DNA from: JAZSNL01 sp045536365
Lineage (GTDB): Bacteria; Bacillota_I; Bacilli_A; ML615J-28; CAG-313
NCBI GenBank assembly: GCA_045536365.1
Contig: JAZSNL010000010.1
Span: 1 to 64,000 of the forward strand
Reading direction: 5' to 3'
Length of the DNA: 64,000 nucleotides
Positions 56,685 through 64,000 of the stretch are shown in pieces (within the stretch, counting starts at the first letter, position 1; each line of letters begins with the position of its first letter). The notes below the pieces were generated by a model that searched no databases, was not told where the DNA came from, and saw nothing but the letters and a program-made list of their open reading frames with translations. Made by a program: the position numbers and the translations under genes.

Positions 56685-57861
56685 ATAAATTTCGTTCGTA
56701 TTTTTGATCTACTGATATTACTGCAAAAACATTATTATCAGCTTCATTGATTTTTTTAGAAATAATTTCTTTTAATTCTGCTGCCGATAAAGGATAATCA
56801 ATCGGCATTACTAAGTCAAAAATTACATTAGTATGAGTAACACCAGGAACAGCTCTAAAATCATGGAAATTTAATCTAGGATCATATTCATTAATAATTT
56901 GATTTACTAATTGTTTTAATCTCATTGTATTTTCATCTTTTGTATCAACAGGATCCATATGAATAACTAAATCAATATTAAATTCACGTTTAAAATCATG
57001 TTCAATATTGTCAATCATATCATGACTTACCATGATATCAACATATCGATCTACTTCTACGTGAACATTGACAAAGAATTTATTATGTCCATAATTATGA
57101 ATAATTAAGTCATGAATACCTATTACGCCTGGATATGATAATATTTTAGATGTTATTTTATTAATTTCTTCTTCACTAGGATCAACACCAAGTAATGGAG
57201 AAATAGTTTCTTTTAAAAGTTTTACTCCTGATATTAAAATAAATACAGCTACAAAGATACCAAATATTGCGTCAACAATATACCAATTAGTAAAATGAAT
57301 AATAATAGTACCTAATAATACAGCAGTAGTAGAAATAGAATCAACTAGACTATCTGTTGCGTTGGCTTTTAATGATAATGAATCAATAGTTTTTCCCATT
57401 TGATAATAGAAATTAGCTTGCCAGAATTTAAATAATATTGAAAAAGCTAAGATTCCAACAATAATCCAATTTGTTTCTATTGTTTCAGGATTGAATAGTT
57501 TTTTACCTGAATCGAATAATAGTGTTCCACCTACTATTAAGATTACAATTGAAACGATGATTCCTGCAAGGTATTCAAATCTTTGATAACCAAAAGGGTG
57601 TTTTTTATCAGGTTTTTTATTAGCAATTTTAAATCCAAATAATGTTACTATTGATGTTCCTGCATCGCTTAGGTTGTTAATTCCATCTGCAAGAATAGAT
57701 AAACTTGAACTTATTATTCCTGTTATTATTTTAATGATACAAATAATTAGATTCGTACATATGCCGACGATTCCAGAGAGAGTACCGTATTTTGTTCTTA
57801 CATTTTGATCCGATGTGTTTTTATAGTCTTTAATAAATAGTTTTATTAATAATTTTCTCAT
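56683..57861 (-). CDS. Cation diffusion facilitator transporter
   Basis: This is a divalent-cation/proton antiporter of the CDF family. Its 392 residues comprise six membrane helices, then a cytoplasmic alpha/beta domain. Helix 2 carries SILADGINNLSDAG (Asp/Asn/Asp metal site), followed by KKHPFGYQRFEYLAG. Helix 5 carries KANATDSLVDSIST, with a second pair of Asp residues. The C-domain ends with a long extra segment (PRLNFHDFRAVPGVTHTN). Metal identity (Zn, Mn or Fe) cannot be told from the sequence. It is a single minus-strand gene convergent with the ABC operon. Confidence 0.93.
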   Translation of the reverse strand: MRKLLIKLFIKDYKNTSDQNVRTKYGTLSGIVGICTNLIICIIKIITGIISSSLSILADGINNLSDAGTSIVTLFGFKIANKKPDKKHPFGYQRFEYLAGIIVSIVILIVGGTLLFDSGKKLFNPETIETNWIIVGILAFSILFKFWQANFYYQMGKTIDSLSLKANATDSLVDSISTTAVLLGTIIIHFTNWYIVDAIFGIFVAVFILISGVKLLKETISPLLGVDPSEEEINKITSKILSYPGVIGIHDLIIHNYGHNKFFVNVHVEVDRYVDIMVSHDMIDNIEHDFKREFNIDLVIHMDPVDTKDENTMRLKQLVNQIINEYDPRLNFHDFRAVPGVTHTNVIFDLVMPIDYPLSAAELKEIISKKINEADNNVFAVISVDQKYERNL

Positions 57862-57937
57862 ATGTTTTATTCCTTATAATTTATAGTTGTAAAGGTTGAA
57901 AAAAAAGGAAAAATGTATTATAATAATTAAAGAATAA

Positions 57938-58510
57938 TTAATTTTTCTTTAAACGCTTTAAAGCTAGTTTAACAGCTTCACTTACTGAAGTTTCTTCCGT
58001 GATTTCTAAGTCTTTAGTTGCGGCTTTAATTTCAGCTGAACTATATCCTAGGGCTTTTAGAGCAGAAGATACTTTTTCAAGTAAATCGTTTTTATGATTT
58101 ACTTTAGCTGGTTGGTCAAAATCAATTTTTCCCTTTAAATCAAGGATGATTTGTTGACTTAGTTTTTGTCCTATTCCAGGGAAGCTTAAGAAGAATTTTG
58201 AATTATTATTATTTAATGCGGTTGCGATTTCATCAACTGTTGCTGAAGCAAGTATCGCAAGGGCACCTTTAGGTCCTAATCCTTTAACACTAATTAAAAG
58301 AATGAATGTTTCTCTTTCTTTTAGAGTTGAAAAACCATATAGAATAATTGCATCTTCTCTAACATATTGATACAAATATACTGTAGTTTGTTCATTTTCT
58401 TGGAATTGATAGGGATTAGGTACTTTAATTAAATAACCAATACCGTTATTTTCAATCGTAATATAATTTGGAGTTATTTCTGTGATAATTCCTTTAATAT
58501 AACTATACAT
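57938..58510 (-). CDS. ruvA: Holliday junction DNA helicase subunit RuvA
   Basis: RuvA tetramers grip four-way junctions and load RuvB. The 190 residues have the N-terminal OB domain (MYSYIKGIITEITPNYITIE), the helix-hairpin-helix segment (SVKGLGPKGALAIL, FPGIGQKLSQQIILDLKGK) and the C-terminal RuvB-binding domain. It has its own promoter and a GAGGT site 6 nt before the ATG. Unusually, it does not precede ruvB but lies divergently from it, start to start 61 bp apart. Confidence 0.96.
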   Translation of the reverse strand: MYSYIKGIITEITPNYITIENNGIGYLIKVPNPYQFQENEQTTVYLYQYVREDAIILYGFSTLKERETFILLISVKGLGPKGALAILASATVDEIATALNNNNSKFFLSFPGIGQKLSQQIILDLKGKIDFDQPAKVNHKNDLLEKVSSALKALGYSSAEIKAATKDLEITEETSVSEAVKLALKRLKKN

Positions 58511-58531
58511 ATAATTACCTCACTTTAGATA

Positions 58532-58540
58532 ATTATACCA
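58532..58540 (-). promoter_or_regulatory. Extended -10 of ruvA in the ruvA/ruvB divergent gap
   Basis: On the minus strand TGGTATAAT lies ~22 bp upstream of the ruvA start, leaving a leader of about 15 nt. No equally clear plus-strand -10 for ruvB was found in the 61-bp gap. Confidence 0.6.
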
Positions 58541-58571
58541 TAATTGAAAAGAAAAAGAAAGGAAAAAAGAT

Positions 58572-59573
58572 ATGGGACGTATAATAGATCAACACTTATT
58601 ATCAGGTGATGAAGAAATAGAAATTAACTTAAGACCACAGAGTTTGAATGAATATGTAGGCCAAGAAAAAGTTAAAGAAATGATGAAAGTTTTTATTAAA
58701 ACGGCTAAAATAAGAAATGAAAGCTTAGACCATGTTTTATTATATGGCCCTCCAGGACTTGGTAAAACAACACTTGCGAATATTATTGCAAATGAAATGG
58801 AAAGTAATATTGTTGTTACAACAGGACCGGCTTTAAATAGACCTGGTGATTTAGTGGCTATTTTAGCTGATTTAAAAATGGGTGATATCTTATTTATTGA
58901 TGAAATTCATCGTTTACCAAAAGTAGTAGAAGAAATTTTATATTCTGCGATGGAAGATTATCGTGTAGATATTATTGTAGGAAAAGATACTAGTAGTGAA
59001 GCTATTAATATTGATTTGCCTCCTTTTACTCTTGTTGGAGCAACAACAAGATTTGGTGATTTATCTGCTCCTTTAAGAGATCGTTTTGGGATTGTTCAAC
59101 AATTACAATATTATAATGCGGAAGAACTTGCAAAGATTATTAAAAGAACTTCTAAAATATTAAATTATCCTATTGAAGATGATGCGACAATGGAACTTGC
59201 GAGAAGATCAAGAGGTACTCCGAGAATCGCTAATAGATTATTTAGAAGAATAAGAGACTTTGCACAATATGAAGATTTAGATAGTATAACTGTAAGTATT
59301 ACCGATTATGCGTTAAATAAATTAAATATTGATAGTGCAGGTTTAGATATAACTGATATTAAATATTTAAGATGTTTAATTGAAAGATTTAATGGAGGAC
59401 CTGCAGGATTAGAGGCTATTTGTGCAACTATTTCTGAAGAAAGCGTTACAGTTGAAGATGTTAATGAACCTTATTTATTACAAGAAGGATTTATTACTAG
59501 AACACATCGTGGACGTGTTGCAACAGAAAAAGCTTATAAACATTTAGGAATATTACAAGGAGGGTTTCTATGA
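58572..59573 (+). CDS. ruvB: Holliday junction DNA helicase RuvB
   Basis: RuvB is the AAA+ ring motor of branch migration. Its 333 residues show Walker A GPPGLGKTTLAN, Walker B LFIDEIHRL, sensor 1 LVGATTR, and the arginine finger region APLRDRFGI. The C-terminal winged helix has FITRTHRGRVAT. AAAGGAAA precedes the ATG. It overlaps queA by 4 nt. The ruvB-queA order is normal for Bacillota; only the displaced, divergent ruvA is odd. Confidence 0.98.
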   Translation: MGRIIDQHLLSGDEEIEINLRPQSLNEYVGQEKVKEMMKVFIKTAKIRNESLDHVLLYGPPGLGKTTLANIIANEMESNIVVTTGPALNRPGDLVAILADLKMGDILFIDEIHRLPKVVEEILYSAMEDYRVDIIVGKDTSSEAINIDLPPFTLVGATTRFGDLSAPLRDRFGIVQQLQYYNAEELAKIIKRTSKILNYPIEDDATMELARRSRGTPRIANRLFRRIRDFAQYEDLDSITVSITDYALNKLNIDSAGLDITDIKYLRCLIERFNGGPAGLEAICATISEESVTVEDVNEPYLLQEGFITRTHRGRVATEKAYKHLGILQGGFL

Positions 59574-60595
59574 AAGTAAATGATTATGATTATAATTTAC
59601 CGGAAAAGTTAATTGCTCAAACTCCTCTTGAAAATCGTAGTTCTTCTAGATTACTTGTTTTAGATAAAGAAACGGGAAATATTGAACATAAACATTTTAG
59701 TGATATTATTGATTATTTAACACCTAATGATGTATTAGTGTTAAATGATACGAAGGTATTACCATCTAGAATATATGGAAATAAGGTAGATACTGATGCT
59801 TTTATTGAACTTTTATTATTAAAAGAAATAGATAAAAATATCTGGAAAACATTAGTCAGACCTGCTAGGAGAGTAAAAGAGGGAACTATTGTTTCATTTA
59901 ATTCTGGCCTTCTCCTTGCAAAATGTATAGGTGTAGGAGAAGATGGAGAAAGAATATTTGAGATGATTTATGAAGGTATTTTTCTTGAAATATTAGAACA
60001 AATCGGTCAAATGCCCCTTCCTCCATATATACATGAAAAATTAGAAGATGGTAGTAGATATCAAACTGTTTACGCAAATGAATATGGTAGCGCTGCTGCT
60101 CCTACTGCAGGGCTTCATTTCACAAAAGAGTTGTTGGAAAAGATTAAAAACAAGGGTGTTACAGTTTGTTATGTAACATTACATGTTGGTTTAGGAACGT
60201 TTAGACCGGTTATGGTAGACAATATTGAAGATCATCATATGCATAGTGAAACGTATCATATGACTCAAGAAACAGCTGATATTTTAAATAAAGCTAAGGA
60301 AGAAAAGAGAAGAATTATTAGTGTGGGAACTACTTCAACTAGAACTTTAGAGAGTATTTATAGTAAGTATAATACGTTTAAAGAAGTAATGGAAGACACA
60401 AATATTTTTATTTATCCTCCTTATAAATTTAAAGCTGTTGATGCTTTAATAACTAATTTTCATTTGCCTAAGTCTACTTTAATAATGTTAGTTAGTGCTC
60501 TTGCTGGAAAAGAAAATATTATGAATGCTTATAATGAAGCGGTTGAATTAGAGTATAGATTCTTTTCTTTCGGGGATGCAATGTTTATAAAATAG
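59570..60595 (+). CDS. queA: S-adenosylmethionine:tRNA ribosyltransferase-isomerase
   Basis: QueA adds the epoxy-cyclopentane ring of queuosine from AdoMet to preQ1-tRNA. The 341-residue protein has YNLPEKLIAQTPLENRSSSRLL, DTKVLPSRIYG, GSAAAPTAGLHFT, THVGLGTFRPV-like LHVGLGTFRPV, and TNFHLPKSTLIMLVSA. All are conserved. Its product is the substrate of QueH, encoded at 30649-31242. It is coupled to ruvB by a 4-nt overlap, and the terminator follows at 60612. Confidence 0.97.
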   Translation: MKVNDYDYNLPEKLIAQTPLENRSSSRLLVLDKETGNIEHKHFSDIIDYLTPNDVLVLNDTKVLPSRIYGNKVDTDAFIELLLLKEIDKNIWKTLVRPARRVKEGTIVSFNSGLLLAKCIGVGEDGERIFEMIYEGIFLEILEQIGQMPLPPYIHEKLEDGSRYQTVYANEYGSAAAPTAGLHFTKELLEKIKNKGVTVCYVTLHVGLGTFRPVMVDNIEDHHMHSETYHMTQETADILNKAKEEKRRIISVGTTSTRTLESIYSKYNTFKEVMEDTNIFIYPPYKFKAVDALITNFHLPKSTLIMLVSALAGKENIMNAYNEAVELEYRFFSFGDAMFIK

Positions 60596-60611
60596 GAAAT
60601 AATCGATAATT

Positions 60612-60656
60612 AAAAAAGAGTTGATTTTTGAAAAGATTAACTCTTTTTTCTTTTTT
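60612..60656 (+). terminator. Terminator after queA
   Basis: AAAAAGAGTTGAT/ATTAACTCTTTTT has a G-T wobble and a loop of TTTTGAAAAG type, then TTTTTTCTTTTTT. Confidence 0.85.
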
Positions 60657-60677
60657 ACAAACAAAAATAAAATAATA

Positions 60678-60686
60678 TGGTATAAT
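60678..60686 (+). promoter_or_regulatory. Extended -10 of the glg operon
   Basis: TGGTATAAT (hexamer 60681-60686) is followed by AAAGGGA and the glgB ATG at 60708. Confidence 0.65.
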
Positions 60687-60707
60687 ATGTTAAAAGGGAC
60701 GATTATT

Positions 60708-62561
60708 ATGAATGAAAAGAAAAACATAAATGAACAAGGAATATATTATTTTCATCAAGGTACTAATTATCACTCATATGAATTATTAGGATCTCATTAT
60801 ACAAAAGAAGCTACAACATTCCGTGTTTGGGCACCAAATGCGAAAATTGTGAGTGTTGTTGGTCCATTTAATAATTGGGATACTAGAACACATGTAATGA
60901 CAAAGATTACTAATGAGGGTTTATGGGAAATAACAATACCAGGAATTGAAGAATATTCAAGTTATCAATATGCAATTGTAACTAAAAGAAAAAAGTTGAT
61001 TTTTAAATCTGATCCTTATGCCTTCCATAGTGAATTAAGACCTGGAAGATGTAGTAAAGTAGTAGACATTAATAATTTTGTATTTACTGATCAAGAGTGG
61101 ATGAAGAATAGACCTAATAAACAATCTCATCATTCTCCGATCAATATTTATGAAATGCATTTGGGATCTTGGAGAAGATATCCTGATGGATCTGTATTTA
61201 GTTATCAAAAGATTGCAGAAGAGGTATGCGAATATTGTAATAAAATGGGATATACTCATATTGAATTAATGCCGATATCAGAATATCCATATGATCCTTC
61301 TTGGGGTTATCAAGTAACTGGATTTTTCTCAATTAATTCAAGATATGGAACTCCCCTTGATTTTAAGAAATTTGTTGATATTTGTCATAATAATAATATT
61401 GGGGTTATCGTCGATTGGGTTCCTGGTCATTTTACTAAAGATGAACATGGATTGATTGAATTTGATGGAAAGTGTTTATATGAGCATTCTGATCCTTTTA
61501 GAAAAGAACATGAAGGATGGGGAACAAGAATATTTGATTATGGAAGAAATGAAATTCAATGTTTTCTTGTTTCTAGTGTAATGTATCTTTTAAAAGAATA
61601 TCATATAGATGGTATTAGAGTTGATGCGGTGTCATCAATGTTATATTTAGATTATTGTCGTGAGGAAGGTAAATGGAGACCTAATTCACAAGGTACAAAT
61701 ATTAATTTAGAAGCTGTTGCTTTTATTCAGAAAACAAATGGGGTTATTCATCAAGCATATCCAGATGTAATTATGATAGCTGAGGAATCTTCAGCGTTTC
61801 CTAAAATTACTGCTCCTACGGAGTATGGAGGATTAGGGTTTAATTACAAGTGGAATATGGGTTGGATGAATGATACGTTAGAATATGTAAAAAAAGATCC
61901 AATATATAGACAATATTGTCATGATAAAATTACTTTTCAAATGTCATATATTTTCTCTGAAAATTATATACTTGCTTTAAGTCATGATGAAGTTGTTCAT
62001 ATGAAGGGTTCTTTAATTAATAAAATGCCTGGTTCTTATGAACAAAAGTTTGCAGGTGTTAGAACTTATTTGTTATATCAAATGACTCATCCTGGTAAGA
62101 AATTATTATTTATGGGTGGAGAGTTTGGCCAATTTAGTGAATGGAATGAATCAAAAGAACTAGATTGGAGTGTTCTTGGTTATGAAAAGCATCAACAATT
62201 ACAATATTTTAATTCTAAGTTAAATCATTTATATAAAACAGAAAAAGCATTATATGTAAATGATTATGATTGGAATGGCTTTAATTGGTTGGTGGTTAAT
62301 GATAACGGGCATAATGTTTTTGCTTATGAAAGAAAAGAAGGATTAGATAGATTAATTGTTATATTGAATTTTTCTTTCTCTTATTGGGCTAAATATGAAA
62401 TGCCACTTGAAGATGGGCTTTATGAGGTAGTATTATCAAGTGATGAATATGAATTTGGTGGATACTCTTCATTAAAAAATAAAAAATATAAAGTGCAAAA
62501 TGGTCGATTAACAATTGACTTACCTGCAATAGCAGGAATAATTTTAAGGAAGGTAAAGTAA
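60708..62561 (+). CDS. glgB: 1,4-alpha-glucan branching enzyme
   Basis: This GH13 enzyme makes alpha-1,6 branches in glycogen. The 617 residues begin with a CBM48 domain (FRVWAPNAKIVSVVGPFNNWD). The catalytic barrel then has region I-like VIVDWVPGHF, the nucleophile Asp in GIRVDAVSSM, the acid Glu in MIAEESSAFP and the transition-state Asp in LALSHDEVVHMKGSL. LLFMGGEFGQFSEWNE is conserved. I placed the start at ATG 60708, after AAAGGGA. An upstream in-frame start at 60621 lies in the previous terminator. It is first in glgB-glgC-glgD. Confidence 0.96.
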   Translation: MNEKKNINEQGIYYFHQGTNYHSYELLGSHYTKEATTFRVWAPNAKIVSVVGPFNNWDTRTHVMTKITNEGLWEITIPGIEEYSSYQYAIVTKRKKLIFKSDPYAFHSELRPGRCSKVVDINNFVFTDQEWMKNRPNKQSHHSPINIYEMHLGSWRRYPDGSVFSYQKIAEEVCEYCNKMGYTHIELMPISEYPYDPSWGYQVTGFFSINSRYGTPLDFKKFVDICHNNNIGVIVDWVPGHFTKDEHGLIEFDGKCLYEHSDPFRKEHEGWGTRIFDYGRNEIQCFLVSSVMYLLKEYHIDGIRVDAVSSMLYLDYCREEGKWRPNSQGTNINLEAVAFIQKTNGVIHQAYPDVIMIAEESSAFPKITAPTEYGGLGFNYKWNMGWMNDTLEYVKKDPIYRQYCHDKITFQMSYIFSENYILALSHDEVVHMKGSLINKMPGSYEQKFAGVRTYLLYQMTHPGKKLLFMGGEFGQFSEWNESKELDWSVLGYEKHQQLQYFNSKLNHLYKTEKALYVNDYDWNGFNWLVVNDNGHNVFAYERKEGLDRLIVILNFSFSYWAKYEMPLEDGLYEVVLSSDEYEFGGYSSLKNKKYKVQNGRLTIDLPAIAGIILRKVK

Positions 62562-62563
62562 TT

Positions 62564-63763
62564 ATGTACAATCGTAAAAAGTGTGTTGCAATGTTATTGG
62601 CAGGTGGACAAGGTAGTAGATTATTAGCATTGACAACAAAAATCGCTAAGCCAGCAGTTTCTTTTGGTGCAAAGTATCGTATTATCGACTTTACATTATC
62701 AAATTGTATTAATTCAAAGATTGATACTGTTGGTGTTTTAACACAATATCAACCATTAATTCTTAATGAATATATTGGTAACGGACAACCATGGGATTTA
62801 GACAGAACATTTGGTGGAGTTCACATTCTTCCACCTTATCAAGCAAAGGATCGTACTGATTGGTATAAAGGTACTGCTAATGCTATTTATCAAAATTTAG
62901 GTTTCATTGAAAATTATAATCCAGATCATGTTTTAGTATTATCAGGGGACCATATTTATAAAATGGATTATAATTTAATGTTAAATTATCATATTAAAAG
63001 TGATGCTGATTGTACTATTGCGGTACTTGAAGTTCCTTTTGAAGAAGCTAGTAGATTTGGTATTATGAATACTGATGAAAATAATCAAATTGTTGAATTT
63101 GAAGAAAAGCCTAAAGTTCCTAAGAGCAATAAGGCTTCAATGGGTATTTATATTTTCAAAACTGAAGTTCTTGCAAAATATTTAAGAGAAGATGCAGAAG
63201 ATCCTAAATCAAGTAATGACTTTGGTAAAAACATTATTCCTAATATGTTAAATACTGGTCGTAAGATGATGGCATACCCATTTAAAGGTTATTGGAAAGA
63301 TGTAGGTACTATTCAAAGTTTATGGGAAGCTAACCAAGATTTAATTGGTGAAGAACCTGCATTTGATATTTATAATCCATATTGGAAAATTCATTCTCGT
63401 AATATTGGTATTGAACCTCAATATATTGCAAAAGGTGCTGTTATTACTAATTCATTATTAAGTGGTGGTTCTGAAATTGAAGGTACTATTATTAATAGTG
63501 TTATCGGTTCTAAAGTAAAGGTTAAAAAAGGTGCTATAATTAAAGATAGTGTTATTTTCTCTAATGTTGTTGTTGAAGAAAATAGTGTTGTTAATTATAG
63601 TATTATTGATGAAAATGTTCAAATCGGAGCTAATGCGGTAGTTGGTGAAGATAAAGAACTTGGAAAAGGCATTGCGGTAGTTGGTCGTGGTGTTATTGTT
63701 GAAGCAGGAGCAAGTGTTGCTGCTGGTGCAAATATTGAAGAAAATGTAAAGAAGGAGAAATAA
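62564..63763 (+). CDS. glgC: Glucose-1-phosphate adenylyltransferase, catalytic subunit
   Basis: The enzyme makes ADP-glucose for glycogen synthesis. Its 399 residues have the nucleotide-binding LLAGGQGSRLLALT, the AKPAVSFGAKYRIIDF block, GTANAIYQNL, LSGDHIYKMDY and the G1P-site FEEKPKVP. A left-handed beta-helix C-domain follows, ending in repeated VVGRGVIVEAG-type hexapeptides. It lies 2 nt after glgB, and glgD starts 1 nt after its stop. In Bacillota GlgC and GlgD form a heterotetramer. Confidence 0.97.
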   Translation: MYNRKKCVAMLLAGGQGSRLLALTTKIAKPAVSFGAKYRIIDFTLSNCINSKIDTVGVLTQYQPLILNEYIGNGQPWDLDRTFGGVHILPPYQAKDRTDWYKGTANAIYQNLGFIENYNPDHVLVLSGDHIYKMDYNLMLNYHIKSDADCTIAVLEVPFEEASRFGIMNTDENNQIVEFEEKPKVPKSNKASMGIYIFKTEVLAKYLREDAEDPKSSNDFGKNIIPNMLNTGRKMMAYPFKGYWKDVGTIQSLWEANQDLIGEEPAFDIYNPYWKIHSRNIGIEPQYIAKGAVITNSLLSGGSEIEGTIINSVIGSKVKVKKGAIIKDSVIFSNVVVEENSVVNYSIIDENVQIGANAVVGEDKELGKGIAVVGRGVIVEAGASVAAGANIEENVKKEK

Positions 63764-63764
63764 G

Positions 63765-64000
63765 ATGAACGCATTTGGTATTATTTTTTCTCATATTCAA
63801 AGTGAAGGTATTGACGCAATAGCTCGTAAAAGAACAGTAGCTTCTATTCCATTTGGTGGAAGATATCGTTTAATTGACTTTGCACTTTCTAATATTGTTA
63901 GTGCTGATATTGTTAATGTTGGTGTTATTGCTCAAAAGAATTATCAATCTTTAATGGATCATGTTGGTTCTGGTAAAGATTGGGATTTATCAAGACGTAA
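63765..64000 (+). CDS. glgD: Glucose-1-phosphate adenylyltransferase, regulatory subunit GlgD (5' part)
   Basis: The first 78 codons read MNAFGIIFSHIQSEGIDAIA and then RTVASIPFGGRYRLIDFALS and GSGKDWDLSRR. This is similar to GlgC but without the GGxGxRL nucleotide loop, as in the non-catalytic GlgD. A GGAG site is in the end of glgC. The gene runs off the right edge. Confidence 0.93.
   Translation, partial: MNAFGIIFSHIQSEGIDAIARKRTVASIPFGGRYRLIDFALSNIVSADIVNVGVIAQKNYQSLMDHVGSGKDWDLSRR

Noticed and set aside
1..64000. Reassigned UGA (Mycoplasma-type code)
   Set aside because: All genes read through with TGG for Trp, several real stops are TGA, and prfB (RF2) is present.

Overview
The window is chromosomal DNA from a low-GC Bacillota bacterium. 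Genes are AT-rich, and the promoters are classic SigA type (TTGACA-17-TATAAT, often with an extended TGn -10). Strong AGGAGG ribosome sites and many intrinsic terminators are present. UGA is a stop codon: tryptophan is TGG throughout and an RF2 gene is present. This excludes a Mycoplasma-type code. Peptidoglycan-lipid synthesis, the MEP isoprenoid pathway, glycogen genes (glgB-glgC-glgD) and many secreted proteins with gut-type surface architecture suggest an anaerobic gut lineage near Erysipelotrichia or related Bacilli. The exact taxon cannot be read from the sequence.

Layout. 1-126: the end of an IS3-like element. 0.2-7.2 kb: core envelope genes uppS-cdsA-dxr-rseP, a lipoprotein, nagA and a membrane protein. 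7.2-18.4 kb: one tightly packed plus-strand run that encodes an ABC transporter, a 1294-residue MACPF pore-forming-type surface protein, a collagen-like repeat lipoprotein and a double metallo-beta-lactamase-fold protein. A 48-residue lipoprotein with its own promoter and terminator follows. 18.7-21.5 kb: a second cassette with a secreted beta-rich protein that looks aerolysin-like, a membrane-anchored protein and an ABC ATPase/permease pair. 21.5-22.9 kb: the L20-type leader and infC-rpmI-rplT. 22.9-31.2 kb: a secreted phosphatase, leuS, hpf, a surface transglutaminase and queH. 31.3-38.1 kb: secA, a cysteine synthase/serine acetyltransferase pair, prfB, a YitT-type protein and recX. 38.1-43.1 kb: a frameshifted gene, a decayed region, a PadR/HAAS pair, a phosphodiester glycosidase and a small basic ORF. 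43.2-54.3 kb: an ECF S component, a HAD phosphatase, a soluble FtsK, lepB-rbgA-rnhB, topA, a candidate C-rich small RNA, and ftsY-ylxM-ffh. 54.3-64 kb: a GntR/ABC operon, a CDF transporter, divergent ruvA and ruvB, queA, then glgB-glgC-glgD, which runs off the end.

How parts connect. RseP, SecA, LepB, FtsY and Ffh supply the export machinery that the many secreted and lipid-anchored proteins need. QueH and QueA are two late steps of queuosine synthesis. RuvA, RuvB, RecX, RNase HII, TopA and FtsK are replication, repair and segregation functions. Three unrelated secreted proteins share a Gly-Cys-Lys-rich C-terminal tail plus a hydrophobic segment plus basic end, which looks like a common surface-anchoring signal. 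The most unusual content is the 7.2-21.5 kb accessory stretch (two candidate pore-former cassettes, each with an ABC transporter) and the C-rich candidate small RNA at 51.34-51.43 kb.
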